Assembly: GCA_002344795.1 (NCBI GenBank)
Contig: DDUM01000047.1
Span: 39,722-103,721, forward strand
Reading direction: 5' to 3'
Source of the DNA: Flammeovirgaceae bacterium UBA2338
GTDB lineage: Bacteria > Bacteroidota > Bacteroidia > Cytophagales > Cyclobacteriaceae
Length of the DNA: 64,000 bases
Each line of letters starts with the position of its first letter. Position 1 is the first letter of the stretch. A program made the position numbers and the translations under genes. Below are positions 26,575 through 35,010 of this stretch, one piece after another. The notes below the pieces were generated by a model, which had not been told where the DNA came from, ran no database searches, and saw nothing but the letters and a program-made list of their open reading frames with translations.

Positions 26575-26922
26575 ATGAAAAAGGTCAGGATCAAGAGAGT
26601 TTACGAAAAGCCGTCCAAATCGGATGGCAAACGTGTTCTTGTGGACAGACTTTGGCCGAGGGGCTTGACAAAGGAAAAGGCGGCTGTTGATCTATGGTTG
26701 AAAAATATTGCCCCTACCACCGAACTCAGAAAGTGGTTTGATCATGACCCAAAGAAGTGGACGGAGTTTCAGAAGAAGTACTATCAAGAACTCGAAATGC
26801 AAAAGGATCAAATTTCCTTATTGAAAGCGGAGTTGAGGAAAGGAGAGGTGACATTGGTATACGGAGCAAGGGATGAAGAACACAATGCTGCTCTGGTTCT
26901 TAAGGAATTATTAAACCGTTAG
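26575..26922 (+). CDS. DUF488-family protein
   Basis: 115 residues. IKRVYEKPSKSDGKRVLVDRLWPRGLTKEKA, FDHDPKKWTEFQKKY and TLVYGARDEEHNAA are the conserved motifs of DUF488 (YeaO-like). Function is not established. ATG 26575 is preferred over an upstream in-frame ATG at 26512 because the motif start coincides and AAAGGAAAT precedes it. It is followed 42 bp later by a universal stress protein gene. Confidence 0.88.
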   Translation: MKKVRIKRVYEKPSKSDGKRVLVDRLWPRGLTKEKAAVDLWLKNIAPTTELRKWFDHDPKKWTEFQKKYYQELEMQKDQISLLKAELRKGEVTLVYGARDEEHNAALVLKELLNR

Positions 26923-26964
26923 TTCTGACTATATAAGGAGATTCTAAAATTTAAACCAAAAAAA

Positions 26965-27435
26965 ATGAAGAATGTATTGATTGCGTTGGATTATAACCCA
27001 AGTGCACAAAAAGTTGCTGAGACCGGCTACCAGTTAGCAAAGTCAATGAATGCCAAGGTAACTTTATTGCATGTAGTTTCTGACTTCACCTATTATTCCT
27101 CTTTAAACTATTCTCCCATTATGGGATTTGAAAGTTTTAGTAATGCCGTTGAAACAGAGGGCAGTACTGAACTAAAGAGAGTGGCAAAAAATTACCTGGA
27201 TAGATCAAAGCAACACTTAGGTGATGAAGCAATCCAAATAATCGTAAAAAGTGGCGAATTTGCTGGAACAATCTTGGAAACAGCAAATGAAGTAGGAGCA
27301 AACATTATTGTCATGGGTACACACAGCAGAAGAGGATTAGAGAAAATATTAGTTGGAAGTGTAGCGGAGAAAGTTTTAAATCATAGTTTGATACCGCTCT
27401 TTATTATTCCTACCCGATCCATGGAAGAAAATTAG
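26965..27435 (+). CDS. Universal stress protein (UspA family)
   Basis: 156 residues, single Usp domain. NVLIALDYNPSAQKVAETGY at the N-terminus and MGTHSRRGLEKILVGSVAE at the C-terminus (G-2x-G-9x-G-S/T) show the ATP-binding subgroup. In Bacteroidota these are commonly induced by hypoxia or NO. Confidence 0.92.
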   Translation: MKNVLIALDYNPSAQKVAETGYQLAKSMNAKVTLLHVVSDFTYYSSLNYSPIMGFESFSNAVETEGSTELKRVAKNYLDRSKQHLGDEAIQIIVKSGEFAGTILETANEVGANIIVMGTHSRRGLEKILVGSVAEKVLNHSLIPLFIIPTRSMEEN

Positions 27436-27564
27436 GAAGAACAGAGGCTTGATTGAAATGGCCATCCATTTTGCAAATTGGTAGTCGCATTAAACTATTA
27501 AGATTAAATCGGAAATAACAACCGGAGAAAGGTTAAATTGATAAAAACGAAAAATATTAAAGTC

Positions 27565-30354
27565 ATGTCCAAAGATCCTTATCAGATAAAGAAATCGTTG
27601 ACTATTAAAAACGATACTTTTGATTACTATAGTCTTCCTGAATTGCAAAAGCAGGGACACGCTATTGAGAAGCTGCCCTTCTCCATTCGAATTTTGTTGG
27701 AAAATGCCTTGCGCAATTTTGATGATTTCGCAGTAACTAAGGAAAATATTGATACACTCCTGCACTGGAAGCCAAAGGGATCAGACAAAGATATTCCCTT
27801 TAAGCCTGCTCGTGTTTTAATGCAAGACTTTACGGGAGTTCCTGCTGTAGTGGATATAGCGGCACTCCGGGCAGAGGTGGCAAGAAAGGGAAAGGATCCG
27901 AATACTATCAACCCGCTTATCCCTGTTGATCTGGTGATAGACCACTCTGTACAAGTAGATTTTTTTGGAACTGATTATTCCTATGACCGCAATATAGACG
28001 AAGAGTACAAGCGCAATAAAGAACGTTACCAATTTCTGAAATGGGCACAGAATTCATTTGATAATTTTACCGTAGTACCTCCCGGTATGGGTATTTGCCA
28101 TCAGGTGAACCTGGAGTATTTATCCAAAGGCGTCATTGAAAGAAACGGGGAAATATTTCCTGACACGTTAGTAGGATTGGATAGTCACACGCCAATGGTC
28201 AACGGTATTGGTGTAGTGGCCTGGGGCGTTGGCGGTATCGAAGCGGAAGCCGCTATTTTGGGGCAACCCCTCTATTTTATTATGCCGGAAGTAATCGGGC
28301 TTAAACTCACTGGCAAACTCCCGTTGGGTTCTACTGCTACTGATCTTGTTTTAACCATCGCCAATTTGCTGAGAAAGCGTGGCGTGGTTGGAAAGTTTGT
28401 AGAAGTCTTTGGTTCTGGATTAGATAACCTTTCAGTGCCTGACAGGGCAACCATTGGCAATATGTCACCCGAATTCGGAAGTACCATTACCTATTTCCCC
28501 ATCGATGATAAAACGCTGGAGTACATGCGGAAAAGTAATCGCTCCGAAGAACAAATTAAATTGGTGGAAACGTATTGCAAAACGAATATGTTATGGCGCG
28601 AACACGAAGATAAAATCAACTATACGGATGTTGTAGAACTGGACATTTCAACCATCGAGCCCACTGTAGCGGGTCCCAAAAGACCACAGGATAAAATACT
28701 TTTAAAAGATTTTAAAAATAAGTTTATTGAATTGTTAGACGAGTCCTTCGATAGGAAATATATTTCTCAGGAGGATCGTGCTATGGAAAAGGCCATTACA
28801 CGCTTTGATGGGGAAGGTGGGGATTTGCCATATTCATCGGCTGCAGCAAGCCCGCTTCCAACAGAAATAGAAGCCAAAGAAAAGGATGGTTTAAAAACGG
28901 TCTGGATCACGAGAGGACAAGAGAAGTTTATGCTTTCAGATGGTTCAGTGGCCATAGCAGCCATTACTTCCTGTACCAACACCTCCAATCCTTTCGTAAT
29001 GGTAGGTGCAGGGTTGGTTGCCCGAAAAGCCAGGGAACACGGAATTGATGTAAAACCCTGGGTGAAAACTTCACTCGCACCGGGCTCTAAAGTGGTGACC
29101 GACTATCTTGAAAAGGCAGACTTGATGAAAGATTTGGAGGCGCTTCAATTTCATTTGGTGGGCTATGGCTGTACTTCATGTATTGGAAACTCCGGTCCCT
29201 TATCTCCCAAAATTGCAAAAGCAGTGGACGACCATAACCTGGTAGTGGCTTCTGTTCTTTCCGGAAATAGAAATTTTGAGGCCAGGATTCATCCTCAGGT
29301 GAAAATGAATTTTTTGATGTCACCCATGCTTGTGGTCGCTTATGCCATAGCAGGCCATGTGGATATTGATCTAATTAATGAGCCCATTAGCTATGACTCC
29401 AATCGGCAGCCGGTTTACCTTAAAGACATCTGGCCAACGGACGATGAAATAAATGACATCTTAAGCCGAGTCCTATCTCCTGACGATTTTGCGAAAAACT
29501 ATGGGGAAATATTCGAGGGCAATGAGATTTGGAGAAACCTTGAAGTGCCAAAAGGCAAGTTGTATGAATGGGATGAGAACTCAACCTATATTAAGGAAAT
29601 CCCATTTTTCCATGACATATCCGAAAAGCCAAACCCACTGGAAGATATAAAAGGTGCGCGCGCCTTAATAGTATTGGGAGATAGCGTAACTACCGACCAT
29701 ATCTCTCCAGCAGGTGGTTTTAACGAGCACTCAGCAGCGGGAAAATACTTGATAGAGCGAGGCGTAAAGAAAGAAAACTTTAATTCCTACGGATCGCGGA
29801 GGGGGAATGATGAGGTGATGGTGCGCGGTACATTTGCCAATGTGCGCATCAAAAATAAACTGGCCGAAAAAGAAGGTGGCTACACGACCCATTTGCCTTC
29901 TGGTAAAGAAATGACTGTTTATGATGCCTCCTTAAAATACAAAGAGGACCAAACACCTTTACTGGTTTTAACTGGAAAGGAGTACGGAAGTGGATCTTCG
30001 CGTGATTGGGCAGCGAAAGGGGCCTTTCTCTTGGGTATAAAATGCGTGTTGGCAGAAAGCTACGAACGCATTCACCGAAGCAACCTCGTAGGAATGGGTG
30101 TATTGCCACTTCAATACAAAGAGGGAGAAACAGCCGAAAGTTTAGGATTAACCGGTAAAGAGGTGTTTTCAATAACAGGAATTGCAAACGATATTAAGCC
30201 ATTAAAGGAAATCGAGATAATCGCTAAAAACGAAACGGGGAAGGAAATCAAGTTTCAGGTAATAGCCCGGCTTGATTCGAAAATAGAAATTGAATACTAC
30301 CGCAACGGTGGTATTTTACAATATGTTTTGCGACAATTTTTAAGTAAAAACTGA
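27565..30354 (+). CDS. acnA: Aconitate hydratase A (AcnA/IRP type)
   Basis: 929 residues from ATG 27565 (a TTG at 27538 would add nine residues without homology). It isomerises citrate to isocitrate in the TCA cycle. The 4Fe-4S ligands are in AAITSCTNTSNP and YGCTSCIGNSGPL; other motifs: LVGLDSHTPMVNGIGVVAWGVGG, SYGSRRGNDEVMVRGTFANVR, GSGSSRDWAAKG. The fourth iron is labile and attacked by NO and superoxide, so placement next to an Rrf2 regulator and RIC genes is functionally sensible. It has its own promoter region; the Rrf2 palindrome follows its stop by 36 bp. Confidence 0.96.
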   Translation: MSKDPYQIKKSLTIKNDTFDYYSLPELQKQGHAIEKLPFSIRILLENALRNFDDFAVTKENIDTLLHWKPKGSDKDIPFKPARVLMQDFTGVPAVVDIAALRAEVARKGKDPNTINPLIPVDLVIDHSVQVDFFGTDYSYDRNIDEEYKRNKERYQFLKWAQNSFDNFTVVPPGMGICHQVNLEYLSKGVIERNGEIFPDTLVGLDSHTPMVNGIGVVAWGVGGIEAEAAILGQPLYFIMPEVIGLKLTGKLPLGSTATDLVLTIANLLRKRGVVGKFVEVFGSGLDNLSVPDRATIGNMSPEFGSTITYFPIDDKTLEYMRKSNRSEEQIKLVETYCKTNMLWREHEDKINYTDVVELDISTIEPTVAGPKRPQDKILLKDFKNKFIELLDESFDRKYISQEDRAMEKAITRFDGEGGDLPYSSAAASPLPTEIEAKEKDGLKTVWITRGQEKFMLSDGSVAIAAITSCTNTSNPFVMVGAGLVARKAREHGIDVKPWVKTSLAPGSKVVTDYLEKADLMKDLEALQFHLVGYGCTSCIGNSGPLSPKIAKAVDDHNLVVASVLSGNRNFEARIHPQVKMNFLMSPMLVVAYAIAGHVDIDLINEPISYDSNRQPVYLKDIWPTDDEINDILSRVLSPDDFAKNYGEIFEGNEIWRNLEVPKGKLYEWDENSTYIKEIPFFHDISEKPNPLEDIKGARALIVLGDSVTTDHISPAGGFNEHSAAGKYLIERGVKKENFNSYGSRRGNDEVMVRGTFANVRIKNKLAEKEGGYTTHLPSGKEMTVYDASLKYKEDQTPLLVLTGKEYGSGSSRDWAAKGAFLLGIKCVLAESYERIHRSNLVGMGVLPLQYKEGETAESLGLTGKEVFSITGIANDIKPLKEIEIIAKNETGKEIKFQVIARLDSKIEIEYYRNGGILQYVLRQFLSKN

Positions 30355-30390
30355 AACGTACCAGATTAGGTAGGCTTAAAACTGATTTTT

Positions 30391-30432
30391 CAATATTTTA
30401 AATAGGACATTCTTGTCCTATTTAAAATATTG
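30391..30432. promoter_or_regulatory. Perfect Rrf2-type operator (19-bp arms)
   Basis: Arms at 30391-30409 and 30414-30432 are exact inverted repeats around a 4-base TTCT spacer. The core is AAATAGGACA/TGTCCTATTT. It lies 45 bp before the Rrf2 gene and after the aconitase stop. The related weaker site at 30923-30957 marks the next operon. NsrR operators in other phyla share the AT-rich inverted-repeat form. Confidence 0.75.
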
Positions 30433-30477
30433 CTATATATTGCCAATATTATATCAAACCAATACCAGTATCATCCC

Positions 30478-30912
30478 ATGTTTTCAAAATCTTGTGAATA
30501 CGGAATTAAAGCAACAGCATTTATAGCTGTAGAGGCTGCCAGGAACCATAGGGTCAGTTTGAAGGCAATTGCTAATGCTATTGATTCTCCTGTTGCATTT
30601 ACTGCTAAGATTTTGCAACAGTTGGCTCGGACAGGGATCATTAACTCCGTTCAGGGCTCCATGGGTGGCTTTGAAGTGGATCAATCCAAAATGGATAAAA
30701 TAACACTCAGCTTAATAGTAGAAGCATTCGATGGGGATAATGTTTATAAAGGTTGCGGACTTGGGCTGAATGCATGCAATGCAAGCAAGCCATGCCCGGT
30801 ACACAATAAATTTGTTATAATCAGAGAAGAGCTAAAGAATATGCTAGAAGGTACTACAGTGAAAGATCTTGCAGCGGGATTAAAAGATGGAAGTACTTAT
30901 TTGAAACGGTAA
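30478..30912 (+). CDS. Rrf2-family Fe-S regulator (NsrR/IscR type)
   Basis: 144 residues from ATG 30478 (MFSKSCEYGIKA is the family start). Winged helix: ISLKAIANAIDSPVAFTAKILQQL-type recognition segment, then QGSMGGFEV wing. Three Cys in the loop GCGLGLNACNASKPC (C-x6-C-x5-C) match the Fe-S ligand set of Rrf2 sensors such as NsrR. NO or loss of oxygen would modify the cluster and release DNA. It has a perfect palindrome upstream (autoregulation) and a related site overlapping the following oxidase start. Confidence 0.92.
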   Translation: MFSKSCEYGIKATAFIAVEAARNHRVSLKAIANAIDSPVAFTAKILQQLARTGIINSVQGSMGGFEVDQSKMDKITLSLIVEAFDGDNVYKGCGLGLNACNASKPCPVHNKFVIIREELKNMLEGTTVKDLAAGLKDGSTYLKR

Positions 30913-30922
30913 AAAAAAAATT

Positions 30923-30957
30923 GAAAATAAATCGGATATTTTTATCCTATTTAAAAT
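30923..30957. promoter_or_regulatory. Rrf2-type operator overlapping the oxidase-operon start
   Basis: AAATCGGATA, spacer TTTT, TATCCTATTTAAAAT. It keeps the 4-base spacer and core half-sites of the perfect site at 30391-30432 but is degenerate on the left arm. The right arm runs into ATG 30956, so a bound repressor would block initiation at the oxidase gene. Confidence 0.6.
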
Positions 30958-32764
30958 GATGGATAGAAAATTTAATCTTTTTGTGTTGCTGGGCTTATTG
31001 TTGCCTACCCTTGCGTTGGCTCAACCTGAACCCAATCCAAATCCTGAGAATTGGCTGACGAGCCCTGGGATAATTGGTACGTTTTTCCTTATTGCAATTG
31101 TATTAATTATCGCGATTGTGATTATGCTCTTCCAGGTCAGTTCATATGTTCAAACGCTAAGGGCAAAAAAGATCAGAGCACAACGCCTTGCTTTTAATGA
31201 GGAGCTGATAGGACTAAATGAAGCCGGAATAGATGAAATATTGTTAAAGCGAAAGGAAGCACTAAAATATAGATTGGTAGGAGAGGAACTTGGCAGTGCC
31301 AAGGATGCTATGGATGAAAAGGGACTGGTCTACAAAGTAAGTCACGATCCTGGAAACCCATTGGTGGATGAAAAAAGAAAATCACCACTTACGTTTGAAA
31401 CACCCTCTGGATTAAAACGAATTATTATTTTCTATTTAGGAGCTTCAGCATTTTGGTTGGTATTTGGCACTTTGGTGGGACAATATGTGGGTATGAAATT
31501 TGTGTGGCCAGACATGGATCATATTGCATGGCTATCCTTTGGACGATTGAGGCCAGTGCATACCAACACGGTCTTTTGGGGCTGGGCCTCCATGGCAATG
31601 ATCGGACTGGGGTATTTTGTAATCGCAAGAACATCCAACACAACTATTCACAGTTACAGATGGGCCTGGGTAGGATGGTGGATGCTGAATGTGTCTGTCC
31701 TGTTGGGAAATATCTTTCTCATGATGGGGATTAACAACGGTGGCGGAGAATACCGGGAGTATATCTGGCCGGTAACGTTAATTTTTGCGCTTGGTCTGGT
31801 GATCACATTTTTCAACTATTATAAAACAGTTGCTAATCGAAAGATTTCAGAGATTTATATTTCCAATTGGTATATTCTCGCGGGTCTCATTTGGACAATC
31901 GTACTGGTTACTATTGGCTATCTTCCGTTCTATCAGGATGGTTTAGGAGAAACTGTAATTCAAGGTTATTATATGCATCAGGGAGTGGGGATGTGGTTTA
32001 TGACATTCACCCTGGGATTAACCTATTATTATCTACCATCGTCATTAAATAAACCCATCTACTCGTATTCACTGGGTGTTCTTGCATTCTGGACTCAGAT
32101 GTTATTCTACACCATGATAGGAACACATCATTTTGTATTTAGTCCGCTGCCCTGGTGGTTGCAAACGGTGGCAATCGTATTTAGTGCTGGTATGTTTATT
32201 CCTGTGGTGGCTGGTACTACTAATTTTTTGATGACAATGAAGGGAAGTTGGAATCAAATATCGAAGAGTTACATTTTGCCTTTCTTTCTAGTGGGTGTGA
32301 TATTTTATTTCGTGGGCTCTACTCAGGGAAGTTTTCAGGCATTTCGGTTTACCAACTTCGTATGGCACTTTACCGATTTTAATGTGGCACACTCTCACAT
32401 GACGATGTACGGGATAATTTCTTTTTTATTGTGGGCAAGTATTTATGCCATTCTTCCAAAAATCACTGGGAGAGAGCCGAAACAACTTTTTGTAGGAATA
32501 CATTTTTGGATGGCTTTTATAGGATTGTTTGCCTACATGATTTCGATGATGGCAGGAGGAACATTAAAAGGATTGAGTTGGATTGAAGGCAAATATTTTA
32601 TTGAGTCCGTTACGCTGATGAAACCTTATTGGGTATGGAGGGCCATTGGAGGTTCACTCATGTTCATTTCACACCTCATATTTGCCTACAATTTTTATAT
32701 AATGACAAGAAATCCAATTGTTGTTATGGATAAGACTAAAATACAAGATCAAATTGCAGCTTAA
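30956..32764 (+). CDS. Divergent cbb3-type (C-family) haem-copper oxidase subunit I
   Basis: 602 residues, longer than CcoN (~480). An N-terminal extension has a signal-like helix, a second helix (~37-65) and ~80 soluble residues before the core. Core ligands by alignment from memory to CcoN: FGRLRPVHTN (low-spin haem His), YYMHQGVGMWF (CuB His), GTHHFVF (CuB His pair), NVAHSHMTMYG (haem His pair). The Tyr in LFYTMIGTHH aligns with the cross-linked Tyr of cbb3 oxidases, favouring oxygen reduction. The Glu near the proximal His of CcoN is Gln here (GSTQGSFQAF) and GHVH is AHSH, as in NorB. NorB's iron-binding Glu in helix VI is absent. First gene of an eleven-gene operon under an Rrf2 site. 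Confidence 0.85.
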   Translation: MMDRKFNLFVLLGLLLPTLALAQPEPNPNPENWLTSPGIIGTFFLIAIVLIIAIVIMLFQVSSYVQTLRAKKIRAQRLAFNEELIGLNEAGIDEILLKRKEALKYRLVGEELGSAKDAMDEKGLVYKVSHDPGNPLVDEKRKSPLTFETPSGLKRIIIFYLGASAFWLVFGTLVGQYVGMKFVWPDMDHIAWLSFGRLRPVHTNTVFWGWASMAMIGLGYFVIARTSNTTIHSYRWAWVGWWMLNVSVLLGNIFLMMGINNGGGEYREYIWPVTLIFALGLVITFFNYYKTVANRKISEIYISNWYILAGLIWTIVLVTIGYLPFYQDGLGETVIQGYYMHQGVGMWFMTFTLGLTYYYLPSSLNKPIYSYSLGVLAFWTQMLFYTMIGTHHFVFSPLPWWLQTVAIVFSAGMFIPVVAGTTNFLMTMKGSWNQISKSYILPFFLVGVIFYFVGSTQGSFQAFRFTNFVWHFTDFNVAHSHMTMYGIISFLLWASIYAILPKITGREPKQLFVGIHFWMAFIGLFAYMISMMAGGTLKGLSWIEGKYFIESVTLMKPYWVWRAIGGSLMFISHLIFAYNFYIMTRNPIVVMDKTKIQDQIAA

Positions 32765-32775
32765 CGCTATTATAT

Positions 32776-33768
32776 ATGTTCAATTTGCATAAAGACCATC
32801 GTACCCTTGTTACCATCTCATTTGTTGTGTTTGTGCTACTGAGTTTATTCATCGCAGTTGTACCGGCTTATCAAATGCAGGATGTTTCCCCTTTGCCGAA
32901 CCAGGCGGAGTTAACAGAAAGTGAACTAAAGGGGTTGAACCTATATATAAGTGAAGGGTGTGTGGCCTGCCATACCCAACAGGTTCGAAATATTGAGATG
33001 GATAAAATGTGGGGAGATCGCCCCTCTATTCCTTCTGATTATTATTATAGTAAAAGCCGGATGGATATTTGGAGACAATCGCCTTCGCTGTTGGGTAGCG
33101 AACGAACTGGTCCAGACCTTACAAATGTTGGAGTCAGGCAGCCGGCTATTCAATGGCATCTGTTACACCTCTATAATCCACGGACGGTAGTAGAGGAGTC
33201 GGTGATGCCTGCATATCCCTGGTTGTTTGAGGCGAAGGCGAATCCCAATGAAAATGATATGGTGGTGCCTGTACCTCCAAAATTTATAAAATCTGGAGAC
33301 ACTAAAATTATAGCTACACAAGAAGCCATGTACCTGGTAGCTTATTTGCAGACATTAAAGCAAACACCTTTACCTACAAATCCTGAATTTATTCCTTCTG
33401 TACGAAAAAAAGAGACTGTTCAATCAGATCAGAAATCAATGTTACCTGATGGAGAACAACTTTACATGCAAACCTGTGCAGCATGCCATCAATCCAATGG
33501 TCAGGGGTTGGCTGGCGCGTTTCCTCCATTGGCCGGGAGCAAGATTGTAAATGATGAGAATGCGGAGTTTATGATACAAATAATACTTCAAGGGTATGAT
33601 GCCAGACCCGAATACGCAATGATGGTTGGGTTTGCAGATCAACTAACAGACGAAGAGATAGCGGCTATTGCCAATCATGAACGCTCGAGCTGGGGAAATA
33701 AAGCGCCTGCAATTACTGCCGAAGAGGTTGCCAGAATAAGAACATATACTTTATCACTAAATCAATAA
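32776..33768 (+). CDS. CcoO-like dihaem cytochrome c subunit (CcoO/CcoP-type fusion)
   Basis: 330 residues. One N-terminal membrane helix, then a CcoO-like domain (ISEGCVACHTQQVRN, WGDRPSIPSDYYYS, RTGPDLTNVG, MPAYPWLFEA with the Met ligand) and a second class-I cytochrome c domain (CAACHQSNGQGLAGAFPPLAGS, Met near the end). cbb3 oxidases normally have separate CcoO and CcoP; here one polypeptide combines a CcoO with a single extra haem domain, and no ccoP, ccoQ, ccoG or ccoS is nearby. It would deliver electrons to the oxidase from the periplasm. Confidence 0.88.
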   Translation: MFNLHKDHRTLVTISFVVFVLLSLFIAVVPAYQMQDVSPLPNQAELTESELKGLNLYISEGCVACHTQQVRNIEMDKMWGDRPSIPSDYYYSKSRMDIWRQSPSLLGSERTGPDLTNVGVRQPAIQWHLLHLYNPRTVVEESVMPAYPWLFEAKANPNENDMVVPVPPKFIKSGDTKIIATQEAMYLVAYLQTLKQTPLPTNPEFIPSVRKKETVQSDQKSMLPDGEQLYMQTCAACHQSNGQGLAGAFPPLAGSKIVNDENAEFMIQIILQGYDARPEYAMMVGFADQLTDEEIAAIANHERSSWGNKAPAITAEEVARIRTYTLSLNQ

Positions 33769-33772
33769 TAAA

Positions 33773-34003
33773 ATGGAAAAAGAAAACTATTTACCCAGTT
33801 TAATAACAGCCACACCCATGGAAGGAAGAGAGTTGGCGATCAAGTTGGCACGTAAGTCAATCGCTGCTATTCAAACAGACCCTGAAGTAAGAAAAAAATT
33901 AAGGGCAGACTATGCCAATGACACCAAACAACTGATTGCTTCTGCTGAGGTAATTGCTTTGGAGTTTCAAACTATTGCAGCAGCAAACAATTATTGGAGA
34001 TGA
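33773..34003 (+). CDS. Small helical protein of the oxidase operon, unknown
   Basis: 76 residues, no signal peptide or membrane helix, predicted mostly helical, no Cys. It begins 5 bp after the cytochrome gene and its stop overlaps the next start (ATGA). Not recognised. Position suggests an assembly factor or a soluble subunit. Confidence 0.65.
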   Translation: MEKENYLPSLITATPMEGRELAIKLARKSIAAIQTDPEVRKKLRADYANDTKQLIASAEVIALEFQTIAAANNYWR

Positions 34004-34275
34004 AAAATTGGGGGAAAGTGATTTTTGTTTTTCTAAGCACATTCTTGATACAGGGCAGTGTTTTAGCCTGTGAGCTGTGCAAGAAGAATCAACCCAAGGT
34101 ATTAGAGGGGATCACACATGGTTCTGGGCCTCAGGGTGATACTGATTACTTGATTATAGGCGGGGCTATTGTAATAGTGAGTATTACGCTATTTCTAAGC
34201 CTAAAGTTTTTGATCAGACCCAACGAAAGCGATCCGAATCATATTAAGAACATTGTATTAAATACAAAGATGTAA
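34000..34275 (+). CDS. Small membrane protein with a periplasmic CxxC, unknown
   Basis: 91 residues from ATG 34000. Signal or anchor helix (VIFVFLSTFLIQGSVLA) then CELCKKNQPKVLEGITHGSG, and a second membrane helix (LIIGGAIVIVSITLFLSLKFL). CxxC directly after the signal could bind copper or haem or act in thiol exchange. The start overlaps the previous stop by 4 bp and the stop overlaps the next start by 1 bp, so this is translated with the oxidase subunits. Confidence 0.7.
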   Translation: MKNWGKVIFVFLSTFLIQGSVLACELCKKNQPKVLEGITHGSGPQGDTDYLIIGGAIVIVSITLFLSLKFLIRPNESDPNHIKNIVLNTKM

Positions 34276-34697
34276 TGGAGGATAATCGAATCATAAAGGT
34301 GTTTTTGGATGAGGAGGAAAGACCATTCGCAGAGTTTGCCCCTCCTGTAAAATTTATTCTTGATACCACAAAAGTTCCGGACGGGAAACATCAACTTAAG
34401 GTTGTGGCAAAATCAACGAGTGGACTTGAGGGAATGAAGATTATCCCCTTTGAAGTGCGCAATGGCCCTTCCATTTCTGTAGTAGGACTGAAAGATAATG
34501 AAGTTGTGGAGGATCAAATTCCTATTACTATAAATGCATATGGTAGTGAAGGAAATGATGTTTTTGTGGTTAAGGGATCAGAGACCCCTAAGGGAATTCC
34601 ATCCTGGGTGTGGGCTCTGGTTATTGCCTTCGTTGGTTTTGCATTATTTTATCTTATTATGTATTGGAATCCTGAATTATATAAATCATTTGTTTAA
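34275..34697 (+). CDS. Ig-like domain plus C-terminal membrane anchor, putative oxidase subunit
   Basis: 140 residues. Residues 1-100 are beta-rich with Ig/FN3-like repeats (VKFILDTTKVPDGKHQLKVVAKS; PSISVVGLKDNEVVEDQIPI). Residues ~113-132 form one membrane helix (WVWALVIAFVGFALFYLIMYW). There is no signal peptide, so orientation is unclear; an N-out topology would place the Ig-like domain in the periplasm. One-base overlap with the previous gene. No known cbb3 subunit has this form. Confidence 0.7.
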   Translation: MEDNRIIKVFLDEEERPFAEFAPPVKFILDTTKVPDGKHQLKVVAKSTSGLEGMKIIPFEVRNGPSISVVGLKDNEVVEDQIPITINAYGSEGNDVFVVKGSETPKGIPSWVWALVIAFVGFALFYLIMYWNPELYKSFV

Positions 34698-34708
34698 AGA
34701 GTAAAATC

Positions 34709-35008
34709 ATGGAAGTAATAAAATTACCACAGATTAATGTGGAAATGGAGGGCGTGTCCCTAAAGGTACTCAATGTATCTGGGGAGGAGGGGATGCATAT
34801 GCCTTTACACCACAGTACAAGAGAGGCTGTTGTGATCTGTCAGAGAGGATCTGCAGTACTGAATATGGATGGAAAAGAATACGAAATATCCCAGGGTAAT
34901 AACACAATAATACCTGTAGGAGTTGAGCATAGCCTTACGACTCACAACGAATTTCGAGCGTATGTAGTTATGGATATTAAATCAGCAATCATATTTGAAA
35001 ACAATTAA
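34709..35008 (+). CDS. Small cupin protein 1
   Basis: 99 residues, one cupin barrel. MHMPLHHSTREAVVICQRGSA and the closing GVEHSLTTH provide His candidates for a metal site. It lies 11 bp after the Ig-like subunit and 2 bp before RIC copy 2. Function is unknown; single-domain cupins in stress operons often sense or bind iron. Confidence 0.8.
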   Translation: MEVIKLPQINVEMEGVSLKVLNVSGEEGMHMPLHHSTREAVVICQRGSAVLNMDGKEYEISQGNNTIIPVGVEHSLTTHNEFRAYVVMDIKSAIIFENN

Positions 35009-35010
35009 TT

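Noticed and set aside
30956..32764. Calling the operon's subunit I a nitric oxide reductase (NorB)
   Set aside because: The helix-VI Glu that binds the non-haem iron in NorB is absent and the cbb3-type Tyr is present, so oxidase is the safer call.
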